DNA of 64,000 bases from Flavobacterium limi (GTDB lineage: Bacteria; Bacteroidota; Bacteroidia; Flavobacteriales; Flavobacteriaceae): positions 62,001-126,000 of the forward strand of contig NZ_JAADZV010000005.1 of the NCBI RefSeq assembly GCF_010645075.1. The letters are read 5' to 3'. Shown one piece after another: positions 44,537-52,351 of this stretch. Below the pieces are notes generated by a model that saw only the letters and a program-made list of their open reading frames with translations, did no database searches and was not told where the DNA came from. The first letter of the stretch is position 1; every line of letters starts with the position of its first letter. The position numbers were made by a program, and so were the translations under genes.

Positions 44537-44680
44537 TAGCCCGGATGGAAATGAAAACCCCGGACTTATATTTGTTAGTTTTTGTGGCATAAAAAAGCGA
44601 CTTTAGAAGCTGCTTTTATGACTTAAAAAAACAACAAAGATAAGGAGGAGTTGTAATGTACAGCCGGAATAGCTTCTAAA
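44537..44680 (+). repeat. Intergenic hairpin element, copy F (degenerate, enlarged centre)
   Basis: The outer ends match the family: TAGCCCGGATGGAA at 44537 and GTACAGCCGGAATAGCTTCTAA near 44659-44680. The centre differs and forms a long imperfect hairpin: CTTATATTTGTTAGTTTTT (44565-44583) with AAAAAACAACAAAGATAAGG (44626-44645), and CATAAAAAAGC with GCTGCTTTTATG inside. It lies directly upstream of miaA. Confidence 0.65.
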
Positions 44681-44682
44681 AA

Positions 44683-45519
44683 TTAATGATGTAATTCACT
44701 TCCGCATTCGTGACAGAATTTAGCATTGTCAAAATGAAGCTGTGAACCGCATATCTGACAGGAGTTTTTTGTGCTGACAGTATTACCTCTAAGGCTTTTC
44801 TTAGCAAATTCGGCTGTTACGATTCCGGTTGGAACTGCAATAATGCCGTAACCCAAAATCATGACCAGTGCGGCAATAAACTGTCCTAAAGGAGTTTGCG
44901 GGGAAATATCTCCGTAACCAACCGTTGTGAGCGTTACAATTGTCCAGTAAATTCCCATTGGGATGCTTGTAAATCCGGACTCTTTGCCTTCGACGAGATA
45001 CATTACAGAGCCAATGATTACAGTACTAATAAGTACAAAATAGATAAAAACCAGGATTTTTTCTTTACTGGCATCAATAGCTTCTTTTAGCTGAAATGAT
45101 TGATGAGAAATCTGTGGCAGCTGAAGAATTTTGAATAATCGAAGGAAACGCAATGCCCTTACAATGGATAAAATGCTGGCTCCCGGAAAAAATATCGATA
45201 AATACATGGGTAAAACGGCTAATAAGTCGATAATACCGTAGAAACTGAAAATGTATCTCACTGGTTTTTGGATGGAAATAATTCTTAAGACATATTCAAT
45301 GGTGAAAAAGATGGTGATTACCCATTCGCAGATCCATAGCTGGTAATGATATTTAGAACTGATGCCCTGAACGGTGTCGAGCATTATTAATAAAACGCTC
45401 AGTAAAATCAGGCCTAAAAGAACCAAATCGAACATTCGCCCTAGCATGGTATTGGTGCCGTAAAGAACGATTTTGACTTTCTCCCTGAAGATTTCGTATT
45501 GTGATTTTTTCTTTTTCAT
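44683..45519 (-). CDS. Voltage-gated-type potassium channel with C-terminal zinc ribbon
   Basis: 278 residues. Six membrane helices with an S4-like segment (SIVRALRFLRLFKILQL) and the K+ filter TVGYGD (near residue 200, TTVGYGDISPQTPLG). The C-terminus adds CQICG and CHECG pairs, a small zinc ribbon. The protein would conduct K+ across the inner membrane. Upstream lies the exonuclease fusion gene, 30 bases away on the same strand. Confidence 0.9.
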   Translation of the reverse strand: MKKKKSQYEIFREKVKIVLYGTNTMLGRMFDLVLLGLILLSVLLIMLDTVQGISSKYHYQLWICEWVITIFFTIEYVLRIISIQKPVRYIFSFYGIIDLLAVLPMYLSIFFPGASILSIVRALRFLRLFKILQLPQISHQSFQLKEAIDASKEKILVFIYFVLISTVIIGSVMYLVEGKESGFTSIPMGIYWTIVTLTTVGYGDISPQTPLGQFIAALVMILGYGIIAVPTGIVTAEFAKKSLRGNTVSTKNSCQICGSQLHFDNAKFCHECGSELHH

Positions 45520-45549
45520 ATCCTTAAAGATAATGAAAGTTTTGTTTTA

Positions 45550-46911
45550 CTAAAAATGAAGAATTTTTAAAGACTTGCTTTTTCGGATGTATTGCTGAAT
45601 AATGTTTTTTACGTCGCGATTGTGCTGCATAGGAATCAGGATTTTTTTCAGGATTTCGATATTGGTAATCTGATAGTTTAAGTCATAATAAGCATATCCT
45701 TTGTAGATTCCGTTTTCGATTAAAATAGCGCTTCTTTCGTTTACGTTTCGGCCTCTGTCGAGCAGAATCATACTTTTATTTTCGAAACTGTTTTCAGATA
45801 TAAACTGCTGTACTCTTAAATTGTAAATTTCAGGAGTGATTTCGCCAATGCAGGCGCCATCACATTCCTTAATTTTATATTGAAAACATTCTTTTTTGGA
45901 CTGATATAAACCGGTTAGTTTCTGGCATAAATGATACTTTGCCGTGAATTTGAAAAGCGCATTTTTGCCTTCCTGCAAAGAAACAAATGACGTAATTTCT
46001 TTTTTGCGTCCATCAGCTTTTCCGAGGTTTACATTCAGATAACCGTTTGAATCTTTTTCCACATAAATGGCGAATGGAAAAACACTCTTTTTTTGTGAGC
46101 GGTTATATCTCGGGCGGTTTATTTTTACTTCCTGACTTTCTTTTAGTAAAGCAATTAATTCGCTTCCTGTTTCTTCATAGGTGATGGTAAAAACTTCTGC
46201 CTGTATTCTTTTGCTTTTGGTCGTAATTCCGGTAAAATGCTGATTGACCCTTTTTCGGATATTTTGGCTTTTGCCAATGTAAATTAAATTCCCACCTTCG
46301 TTATGAATATAATAAACACCGGTTTTTGAAGGCATTTGATTGACAAGGTCCTGAAGTTTTGGCGAAATTCCTTTTTCGATTTCGAATTTTACAAAATCTT
46401 TGACGATGGTTTTTTCAAGATCTTTTTCGAGTAATATTTTGAATAGTTTAGTTGTAGCGATAGCATCTCCGCTTGCGCGATGTCTGTCGGCTATTGGAAT
46501 CCCGAGGGAACGGACTAATTTTCCTAAGCTGTATGAAGGCTGTTCCGGAATTAATTTTTGAGCCAATTCAACGGTACACAATGTTTTAGATTCGAAATTA
46601 TAGCCCAAACGTCTGAATTCGGTACGCAGGATTCTATAGTCAAATGAAGCATTGTGTGCTACAATAATACAATCTGAAGTGATTTCGATAATTCGTTTGG
46701 CAACTTCATAAAACTTAGGAGCAGAGCTTAGCATAGCATTATTGATTCCGGTTAATTTAGCCACAAAAGGCTGAATCGGAATTTCAGGATTGACAAGACT
46801 TATGAATTGGTCCACTACTTCATGGCCATCAAATTTATAGATGGCGATTTCGGTAATTCCTTCTTCGTTGAATTGTCCTCCGGTGGTTTCTATGTCTAAT
46901 ATTGCGTACAT
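45550..46911 (-). CDS. DnaQ-like 3'-5' exonuclease fused to a GIY-YIG (UvrC-like) nuclease
   Basis: 453 residues from the ATG at 46911. The N-terminal DEDDh exonuclease has ILDIETTGG (motif I), VAHNASFDYRIL (II) and HRASGDAIAT (III, with His). At about residue 200 a GIY-YIG domain starts (TGVYYIHNEGGNLIYIGKSQNIRKRV), and a cysteine-containing UvrC-like segment follows (CQKLTGLYQSKKECFQYKIKECDGACIG). Fusions of DNA polymerase III epsilon-type exonuclease with a UvrC N-terminal region (Cho-like) are known; a role in DNA repair is likely. The start lies at the edge of a CAAT-rich repeat tract; a TTG further up is inside the repeat. Confidence 0.88.
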   Translation of the reverse strand: MYAILDIETTGGQFNEEGITEIAIYKFDGHEVVDQFISLVNPEIPIQPFVAKLTGINNAMLSSAPKFYEVAKRIIEITSDCIIVAHNASFDYRILRTEFRRLGYNFESKTLCTVELAQKLIPEQPSYSLGKLVRSLGIPIADRHRASGDAIATTKLFKILLEKDLEKTIVKDFVKFEIEKGISPKLQDLVNQMPSKTGVYYIHNEGGNLIYIGKSQNIRKRVNQHFTGITTKSKRIQAEVFTITYEETGSELIALLKESQEVKINRPRYNRSQKKSVFPFAIYVEKDSNGYLNVNLGKADGRKKEITSFVSLQEGKNALFKFTAKYHLCQKLTGLYQSKKECFQYKIKECDGACIGEITPEIYNLRVQQFISENSFENKSMILLDRGRNVNERSAILIENGIYKGYAYYDLNYQITNIEILKKILIPMQHNRDVKNIIQQYIRKSKSLKILHF

Positions 46912-47038
46912 GTTCAAATTCAAAAATCAATGTCAATGGCAAAAAATCAATTTCAAAAATCAAACTCAATATCAAAAATCAATGTTTTAAAATTGAAATT
47001 TAGGTATTGTGATTGTCATTGTAATTACCATTGAATCA
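46912..47038 (-). repeat. CAAT-rich repeat tract after the broken four-helix-bundle gene
   Basis: On the minus strand it starts TGATTCAAT, with TGA as the stop codon of the four-helix-bundle remnant, and goes on with CAATGACAATCACAAT and then inverted ATTGATTTTTGATATTG units up to the ATG of the exonuclease gene. Confidence 0.75.
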
Positions 47039-47383
47039 CTTTTTGTTTATTATCATTTTTGATGATATTGCTATTAATTGTTCTACTTCTGTCAGGAGCA
47101 ATTTTCTTTTTTCTTCGTCTCCCTCTTTTATGTAATCCAGAATTTTTAATGAATTTCTGGATTCTTTCAATTCCTTTACTACAAGAGAAAGCTTAAATAT
47201 AAAATCTCTATCACTTATTGTTCCCTGGGCTTCACCAAAATTTAAAGAAGCACTTCCAGATGACCGGATTAATTGGTTTTTATAATATTCATTTTCAAAA
47301 ATCCTTTCTAATTGTCTTGTAAAGAAAATACATTCTCATGCAAAACGAATCAGCCGATCATCAAAATTGAATATTTTCTCCAT
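47036..47383 (-). pseudogene. Four-helix-bundle (23S rRNA intervening-sequence type) protein, nonsense-mutated
   Basis: Read from ATG 47383 the frame runs 116 codons to TGA 47036-47038, but codon 16 is a TGA stop (47336-47338, after DDRLIRFA). The rest is intact and clearly this family: LIRSSGSASLNFGEAQGTIS, then FKLSLVVKELKESRNSLKIL and EVEQLIAISSKM. One base change would restore the frame (for example TGA to GGA). No in-frame ATG follows before the core, so a shorter product is unlikely. Members of this family occur in rRNA intervening sequences, and the Avd proteins of diversity-generating retroelements are structurally similar; no reverse transcriptase is present here. CAAT-rich tracts lie on both sides. 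Confidence 0.8.
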
Positions 47384-47461
47384 TTATAGTTTAAATTTTA
47401 AAATTGCCATTGATTTTTGCCATTGCCATTGTCATTGATTTTTGATATTGCTATTGAATCA
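47384..47461 (-). repeat. CAAT-rich repeat tract after yggS
   Basis: On the minus strand it starts TGATTCAATAGCAATATCAA (TGA is the yggS stop) and continues with AATCAATGACAATGGCAATGG and AATCAATGGCAATTTTAAAA up to the start of the broken four-helix-bundle gene. Confidence 0.75.
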
Positions 47462-48148
47462 TCGTCCTCCAAAAATACTGCTTCCAATTCTAACCATGGT
47501 GCTGCCGCATTCAATGGCAAGCTGATAATCGCCGGACATTCCCATTGAAATCGTAGAAAAATGTGCTGCTGTAGAAATACATGGTTGTGTATCCCGGCAT
47601 TGTGCATCTTTGTTTTGGAGCGAATCAAAAATAGATTTCAAATGCAGAAACTCTTTTTTAATCTGCTTTTCGTTTTCTGTAAAAGTTGCCATTCCCATCA
47701 ATCCTAAGATACGAATGTTTTTCATCTCTTTAAATTCGGAAGATGATAATAACTGAGTCAGCTCTTTTTCATCCAGGCCAAATTTTGTTTCTTCTTCGGC
47801 AATGTATATCTGAAGCAGGCAATCAATAACGCGATTGTTCTTTAAAGCCTGTTTGTTGATTTCCTGTAATAATTTCAAACTGTCAACACCATGAATCAAA
47901 TTCACAAACGGTGCCATAAATTTCACCTTATTCGACTGAACATGACCAATCATGTGCCATTGAATGTCCTTTGGCATTTGCTCATATTTATCGGCCATTT
48001 CCTGAATTTTATTTTCTCCAAAAATACGCTGACCGGCTTCGTAAGCCTGCATCAGATCTGAAACCGGTTTTGTTTTTGAAACAGCAACTAATGTTACGTG
48101 TTCAGGCAAACTTTCTTTGATTGTATTTAGATTTGATGCTATTGACAT
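47459..48148 (-). CDS. PLP homeostasis protein, YggS/PROSC family
   Basis: 229 residues, a PLP-binding TIM barrel without known catalysis that keeps free PLP balanced. The PLP lysine is in LVAVSKTKPV near residue 25; FGENKIQEM, WHMIGHVQSNKVK and SMGMSGDYQLAIECGSTMVRIGSSIFGGR are family landmarks. A short extra loop with QCRDTQPCIS lies before SMGMSGDY. Followed on the minus strand by the CAAT-rich tract, and preceded by hbd 11 bases upstream. Confidence 0.93.
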   Translation of the reverse strand: MSIASNLNTIKESLPEHVTLVAVSKTKPVSDLMQAYEAGQRIFGENKIQEMADKYEQMPKDIQWHMIGHVQSNKVKFMAPFVNLIHGVDSLKLLQEINKQALKNNRVIDCLLQIYIAEEETKFGLDEKELTQLLSSSEFKEMKNIRILGLMGMATFTENEKQIKKEFLHLKSIFDSLQNKDAQCRDTQPCISTAAHFSTISMGMSGDYQLAIECGSTMVRIGSSIFGGR

Positions 48149-48159
48149 TGTTAACTTTT

Positions 48160-49053
48160 TTATGCTGAAAGAAATTGTTTAGAAATTTTATCAGCCTTTT
48201 TACTTTCGCTATAATCATAAAAACCTTCTCCGGATTTTACACCTAGTTTTCCAGCTCTAACCATATTAACCAATAACGGGCAAGGAGCATATTTAGGATT
48301 TTTAAAGCCTTCGTACATTACATTCAGAATCGCAAGACAAACATCAAGCCCAATGAAATCAGCTAATTGAAGTGGACCCATTGGGTGTCCCATTCCTAAT
48401 TTCATTACCGTATCGATTTCGTAAACTCCCGCAACTTTGTTATATAACGTTTCAATTGCTTCGTTTAGCATAGGCATCAAAATTCTGTTGGCCACAAAAC
48501 CAGGATAATCGTTTACTTCAACTGGTGTTTTGCCTAGTTTTTCAGATAGGTTCATTATTATTTTGGTGACTTCATCGCTGGTATTGTATCCGCGAATGAT
48601 TTCGACCAATTTCATAATCGGAACCGGATTCATAAAATGCATTCCGATAACGCGTTCGGGATGTGCGACTACAGCTCCAATTTGTGTAATTGAAATAGAA
48701 GATGTATTCGTTGCTAAGATTGTATTGTGTGAGCAGGATTCGTTTAATTGTTTGAAGATATTCAGCTTTAGTTCAACGTTTTCAGTTGCAGCTTCTACTA
48801 CTAAATCTACTCCTACAACCCCGTCTTTAATATCAGTATAGGTAATGATATTGGTGATTGTTCTTGCAACTTCTTCCTGCGTAATTGTTCCTTTAGCCAG
48901 CATTCTGTCAAGGTTTGAGGCAATTGTTGCCATTCCTTTGTCCAATGATTTTTCAGAAACATCAATCAGTTTTACAATAAAACCGCTTTGCGCAAAAGTA
49001 TGGGCAATTCCGTTTCCCATTGTTCCTGCACCAATTACAGCTATAGTTTTCAT
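48160..49053 (-). CDS. hbd: 3-Hydroxybutyryl-CoA dehydrogenase
   Basis: 297 residues. NAD-binding fold GAGTMGNGIAHTFAQSG at the start; catalytic histidine in GMHFMNPVPIMKLVEI near residue 140; LATNTSSISITQ and NDYPGFVANRILMPM are typical, and the C-terminal domain (GMGHPMGPLQLADFIGLD) completes it. It interconverts (S)-3-hydroxyacyl-CoA and 3-oxoacyl-CoA in fatty acid or butyrate metabolism. A strong hairpin at 49079-49121 separates it from the upstream gene; yggS follows 11 bases after its stop. Confidence 0.92.
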   Translation of the reverse strand: MKTIAVIGAGTMGNGIAHTFAQSGFIVKLIDVSEKSLDKGMATIASNLDRMLAKGTITQEEVARTITNIITYTDIKDGVVGVDLVVEAATENVELKLNIFKQLNESCSHNTILATNTSSISITQIGAVVAHPERVIGMHFMNPVPIMKLVEIIRGYNTSDEVTKIIMNLSEKLGKTPVEVNDYPGFVANRILMPMLNEAIETLYNKVAGVYEIDTVMKLGMGHPMGPLQLADFIGLDVCLAILNVMYEGFKNPKYAPCPLLVNMVRAGKLGVKSGEGFYDYSESKKADKISKQFLSA

Positions 49054-49078
49054 TTAATTTAGTATTTATATTTTAAAA

Positions 49079-49121
49079 GTTAAGGTTTAAAGTTACTTTT
49101 CAGTAAGCTTTAAACCTTAAA
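49079..49121 (-). terminator. Terminator between the Gfo/Idh/MocA gene and hbd
   Basis: TTAAGGTTTAAAG pairs with CTTTAAACCTTAA, extended by TTACT / AGTAA around TTTC; on the minus strand CTTTTAAAAT follows. It starts about 20 bases after the oxidoreductase stop. Confidence 0.75.
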
Positions 49122-49141
49122 AATACGATTAATATTTTGTC

Positions 49142-50107
49142 TTATTTTTTAAAACAGTCAATTATTTGGTATGCTACACGTAAAGCGTCAGTTGCCTGTT
49201 CTAATGTTACAACCGGAGTTGTATTATTATTGATGGCATCAGCAAATGAATTTAATTCGTCTAAAATAGCGTTGTTCTGTTCTACCTCCGGATTGGTAAA
49301 ATAGATTTGTTTTTTTACGCCTTCAGCATTTTGCAGTATCATATCAAAATCTCCGGGAACTTCAGGAGCATCTTTCATACGGACGACTTCACATTTTTTC
49401 TCTAAGAAGTCAACCGAAATGTAGGCATCTTTTTGGAAAAAACGAGTTTTACGCATGTTTTTCATCGAAATTCGGCTTGCAGTTAAATTTGCTACGCATC
49501 CATTTTCAAATTCGATTCGGGCATTGGCAATATCTGGTGTTTCGCTGATTACTGAAACACCGCTTGCATTGATATTTTTTACTTTTGAATTTACAACGCT
49601 TAAAATCGCATCAATATCATGAATCATTAAATCAAGAACCACAGGAACATCAGTACCGCGAGGATTAAACTCTGCCAGACGATGTGTTTCTATAAACATT
49701 GGATTTTCGATCATGTTTTTGGTAGCGATAAAAGCAGGATTAAAACGTTCTACATGACCGACCTGACCTTTTACATTGTACTCTTTTGCCAAAGCAATTA
49801 TTTCTTCGGCCTCTTCAACAGTGTTGGCAATTGGTTTTTCTATGAAGATGTGTTTTCCTGATTTGATGGCTACTTTCGCGCATTTGTAGTGCGAAAGGGT
49901 TGGGGTTACAATATCGATTACATCCACAGCGTGGATTAATTTTGCAATTGTGTTGAAGTTTTTATAGCCGAACTCTTTTGAAATCCTTTCGGCATTTTCC
50001 TGATTTTCGTCGTAAAATCCAACTAATTCGTATTTGTCAGATTGTTGTAATAAGCGTAAATGTATTTTACCTAAGTGCCCGGCACCTAAAACTCCTACTT
50101 TTAACAT
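49142..50107 (-). CDS. Gfo/Idh/MocA-family oxidoreductase
   Basis: 321 residues. N-terminal Rossmann motif GVLGAGHLGKIHLRLL (NAD(P)), then EKPIANTVEEAEEII carrying the conserved lysine, and LDLMIHDIDAIL in the C-terminal domain. Such enzymes oxidise sugars or related alcohols; the substrate here is not evident and no sugar cluster is near. Confidence 0.88.
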   Translation of the reverse strand: MLKVGVLGAGHLGKIHLRLLQQSDKYELVGFYDENQENAERISKEFGYKNFNTIAKLIHAVDVIDIVTPTLSHYKCAKVAIKSGKHIFIEKPIANTVEEAEEIIALAKEYNVKGQVGHVERFNPAFIATKNMIENPMFIETHRLAEFNPRGTDVPVVLDLMIHDIDAILSVVNSKVKNINASGVSVISETPDIANARIEFENGCVANLTASRISMKNMRKTRFFQKDAYISVDFLEKKCEVVRMKDAPEVPGDFDMILQNAEGVKKQIYFTNPEVEQNNAILDELNSFADAINNNTTPVVTLEQATDALRVAYQIIDCFKK

Positions 50108-50239
50108 TTGAATGTATTTTAAACAAAAATAGAATTTATTTGTCGAAAGTGAAAATGAATTTAGCTAATTATGAGTAATGGCTTTCGACTTTTGACTTTT
50201 GACCTTCAACTTTATTAATTTAATAATTAAAAATCAATA

Positions 50240-50269
50240 TTTGATTTACTGTTTTGTTTCTTATTTTTG
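50240..50269 (+). promoter_or_regulatory. Promoter of pcm
   Basis: -33 TTTG at 50240-50243, 18 bases, -7 TATTTTTG at 50262-50269. This is the closest match in the window to the Bacteroidota consensus. Confidence 0.72.
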
Positions 50270-50290
50270 CGAAAATAAAACCTACCCATT

Positions 50291-50932
50291 TTGAAAGATA
50301 CTGCCAAACATCAAGGACTTCGTAATCAGTTAGTAAGCACTTTAGAACAAAAAGGTATTACTGATAAAGCAGTTTTAGATGCGATAAAAAAAATCCCGAG
50401 ACACCTTTTTTTAAATTCGAGTTTTGAAGATTACGCTTATCAGGACAAGGCTTTTCCTATAGGAGCAGGACAGACTATTTCGCAGCCTTATACAGTTGCT
50501 TTTCAATCACAGTTATTGGAAGTTAAAAAAGATCATAAAATTCTTGAAATTGGAACGGGTTCGGGCTATCAAACCGCAGTTTTGTTTATGCTTGGTGCAA
50601 AAGTGTACAGTGTTGAAAGGCAGAAAGAGTTGTTTAAAACGACTTCTAATTTATTTCCAAAATTAAACATCAGGCCTAAACATCTTTCGTTTGGTGATGG
50701 GTATAAAGGACTTCCGAATTATGCTCCGTTCGACAGCATTATTGTTACGGCTGGTGCTCCTTTTATTCCACAGCCCTTAATGGCACAGTTAAAAATAGGA
50801 GGAAGGCTTGTTATTCCGCTAGGGGAAGATGTTCAGATTATGACTTTATTAATCCGAAAAAACGAAACTCAATTTGAAAAACATGAGTTTGGAGAGTTTC
50901 GGTTTGTTCCTTTACTCGAAGATAAAAACTAA
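50291..50932 (+). CDS. pcm: Protein-L-isoaspartate O-methyltransferase
   Basis: 213 residues. It methylates isoaspartyl residues in aged proteins so that they can return to aspartate. FPIGAGQTISQPYTVA and the SAM motif ILEIGTGSGYQTAVL are characteristic, as is DSIIVTAGAPFIPQPL. There is no ATG before the conserved region, so the TTG at 50291, 21 bases after the -7 box, is the likely start. Confidence 0.92.
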   Translation: MKDTAKHQGLRNQLVSTLEQKGITDKAVLDAIKKIPRHLFLNSSFEDYAYQDKAFPIGAGQTISQPYTVAFQSQLLEVKKDHKILEIGTGSGYQTAVLFMLGAKVYSVERQKELFKTTSNLFPKLNIRPKHLSFGDGYKGLPNYAPFDSIIVTAGAPFIPQPLMAQLKIGGRLVIPLGEDVQIMTLLIRKNETQFEKHEFGEFRFVPLLEDKN

Positions 50933-50934
50933 AA

Positions 50935-50970
50935 AATGCCCCATAAATAATTTAATATTTATGGGGCATT
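50935..50970 (+). terminator. Terminator of pcm
   Basis: AATGCCCCATAAATA pairs with TATTTATGGGGCATT around an A+T loop, directly after the stop codon. Confidence 0.88.
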
Positions 50971-51004
50971 AATGATTTTAAGAGCTGGATTCTAATCAGA
51001 ACAG

Positions 51005-51070
51005 TTGTCAGGCTGAGAGGAGTTGAAGCCCTTTTACCTGAACAAGCCTTCGACTCCGCTCAGGATGACA
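51005..51070. repeat. Inverted repeat TGTCAGGCTGAG / CTCAGGATGACA between convergent genes
   Basis: TGTCAGGCTGAGAGGAGTTGAAG and CTTCGACTCCGCTCAGGATGACA pair with a few mismatches around a loop. It is a relative of the palindromes at 8121-8177 and 35009-35031. Confidence 0.7.
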
Positions 51071-51097
51071 TTTCTTTTCAATAGTAAGAAAAAAATG

Positions 51098-52330
51098 TTA
51101 TTTAATTTTACCAATCGACCCCGTTTCTGAAGGAATAAGTTCAAAAATTGATGTAGGTGCAAGACCTTGTTCGATTCTGTGTGAAACATACAAAATCGAA
51201 ACATTCGTTTCCTGCTTGATTGTATTGATCAGCTGAATTACCAAATCGACATTCTCATCGTCCAGACCTTCAACAGGTTCATCCAAAATCAATAAAGGCG
51301 GATGTTTTAAAACCGCACGAACAATCAGCGCGACCCTTTGCTGACCGATTGAAAGGTCGATAAAACGTTTTTTGCGTAATGAAGTCATTTCAATTACTTC
51401 CAGCCATTGCGAAACAATCTGTTTTTGTAAAGTTGTGGGTTCAATATATAATCCGATAGAATCGAAAAAACCGGATAAAATCATTTCTTCAAGCGTATGG
51501 CTTTTCTGAAACAGGTCCATCATAGCGGTAGTGTAAATTCCGATTTGTTTTTTAATTTCCCAGACACTTTCGCCGCTTCCTTTTTTTCTTCCGAATAAAA
51601 ATAGATCCTGACCGTATCCTTTTGGGTTATCGCCTGTAATTAAGGACAAAATAGTGCTTTTTCCAGAACCGTTTGGACCAATTAACTGCCAGAATTCGCC
51701 TTGTTTGATTGTCCATGAAATGTTATTCAGAATTTTTCGGTCTTCATAACTTACCGAAACATCATTCATTCTTATTAATTCACTTTCGTTAAAAATAACC
51801 GGTTCATGAGCCTTTGGAATTGCAGCCGTATTCAAGGTTTTAAAATGACTTACCTCTTTTGAAATAGGGTATAATGTAAAAGTATTATCCTTAATTAGAA
51901 CTTTATTCAAAACAAAATCCATTAAATCAACTGTTCGGTTTACAAGCTGGATAATAGATATTGTATCTGTAAGTTTTTCTAAAGAAAGAGCCAAAGCCAG
52001 ACGCGAAGCCTGATCTAAATGATCGAAAGGATTATCGAAAATGATAAAATCCGGATTTTGGCTGATACAGTATTTTAAGAACTCTTTTTTGCGTTCGCCT
52101 GAAGAAAAAGTCCGCAATTGCCTGTGGGATTCCGGAGAAGCTTCAACAGATTCGTATTGATATTCTCTTTCAATAAATTTTTCAATTGAAATATCAGAGA
52201 ATAAAATTCCTTTTTGGTTGTTAAAAACGGCTAATTCTTCTTTTGCTTCGCCGGAAAGCAGGTTGTCTATGAACTTTTTTTTATTGACCTGATTGGTTAA
52301 AAGAATGTCCCAATGTTGTTTTTGATGCAT
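51098..52330 (-). CDS. ModF-like protein with two ABC domains, the first degenerate
   Basis: 410 residues. The second ATPase domain is complete: Walker A GPNGSGKST (218-226), signature LSIGQQR (326-332), Walker B LLILDE (346-351). The first has an ABC signature (TFSSGERK, 74-81) and a Walker B-like FIIFDNPFDHLD (95-106) but no Walker A, and the catalytic glutamate is Asn100. No membrane segment. E. coli ModF (PhrA) has this two-domain plan; its role is poorly known. It is not near molybdate transport genes. It is 21 bases downstream of the sulfurtransferase gene. Confidence 0.82.
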   Translation of the reverse strand: MHQKQHWDILLTNQVNKKKFIDNLLSGEAKEELAVFNNQKGILFSDISIEKFIEREYQYESVEASPESHRQLRTFSSGERKKEFLKYCISQNPDFIIFDNPFDHLDQASRLALALSLEKLTDTISIIQLVNRTVDLMDFVLNKVLIKDNTFTLYPISKEVSHFKTLNTAAIPKAHEPVIFNESELIRMNDVSVSYEDRKILNNISWTIKQGEFWQLIGPNGSGKSTILSLITGDNPKGYGQDLFLFGRKKGSGESVWEIKKQIGIYTTAMMDLFQKSHTLEEMILSGFFDSIGLYIEPTTLQKQIVSQWLEVIEMTSLRKKRFIDLSIGQQRVALIVRAVLKHPPLLILDEPVEGLDDENVDLVIQLINTIKQETNVSILYVSHRIEQGLAPTSIFELIPSETGSIGKIK

Positions 52331-52351
52331 TATGTATTTCTTGAAAGGATA

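Noticed and set aside
44533..44590. N-terminal extension of miaA (extra 20 residues)
   Set aside because: The extension is read from the intergenic hairpin element F, and the conserved P-loop region begins right after the later ATG.
47036..47383. Diversity-generating retroelement (Avd-like gene)
   Set aside because: No reverse transcriptase or template/variable repeat pair is present near the four-helix-bundle remnant.
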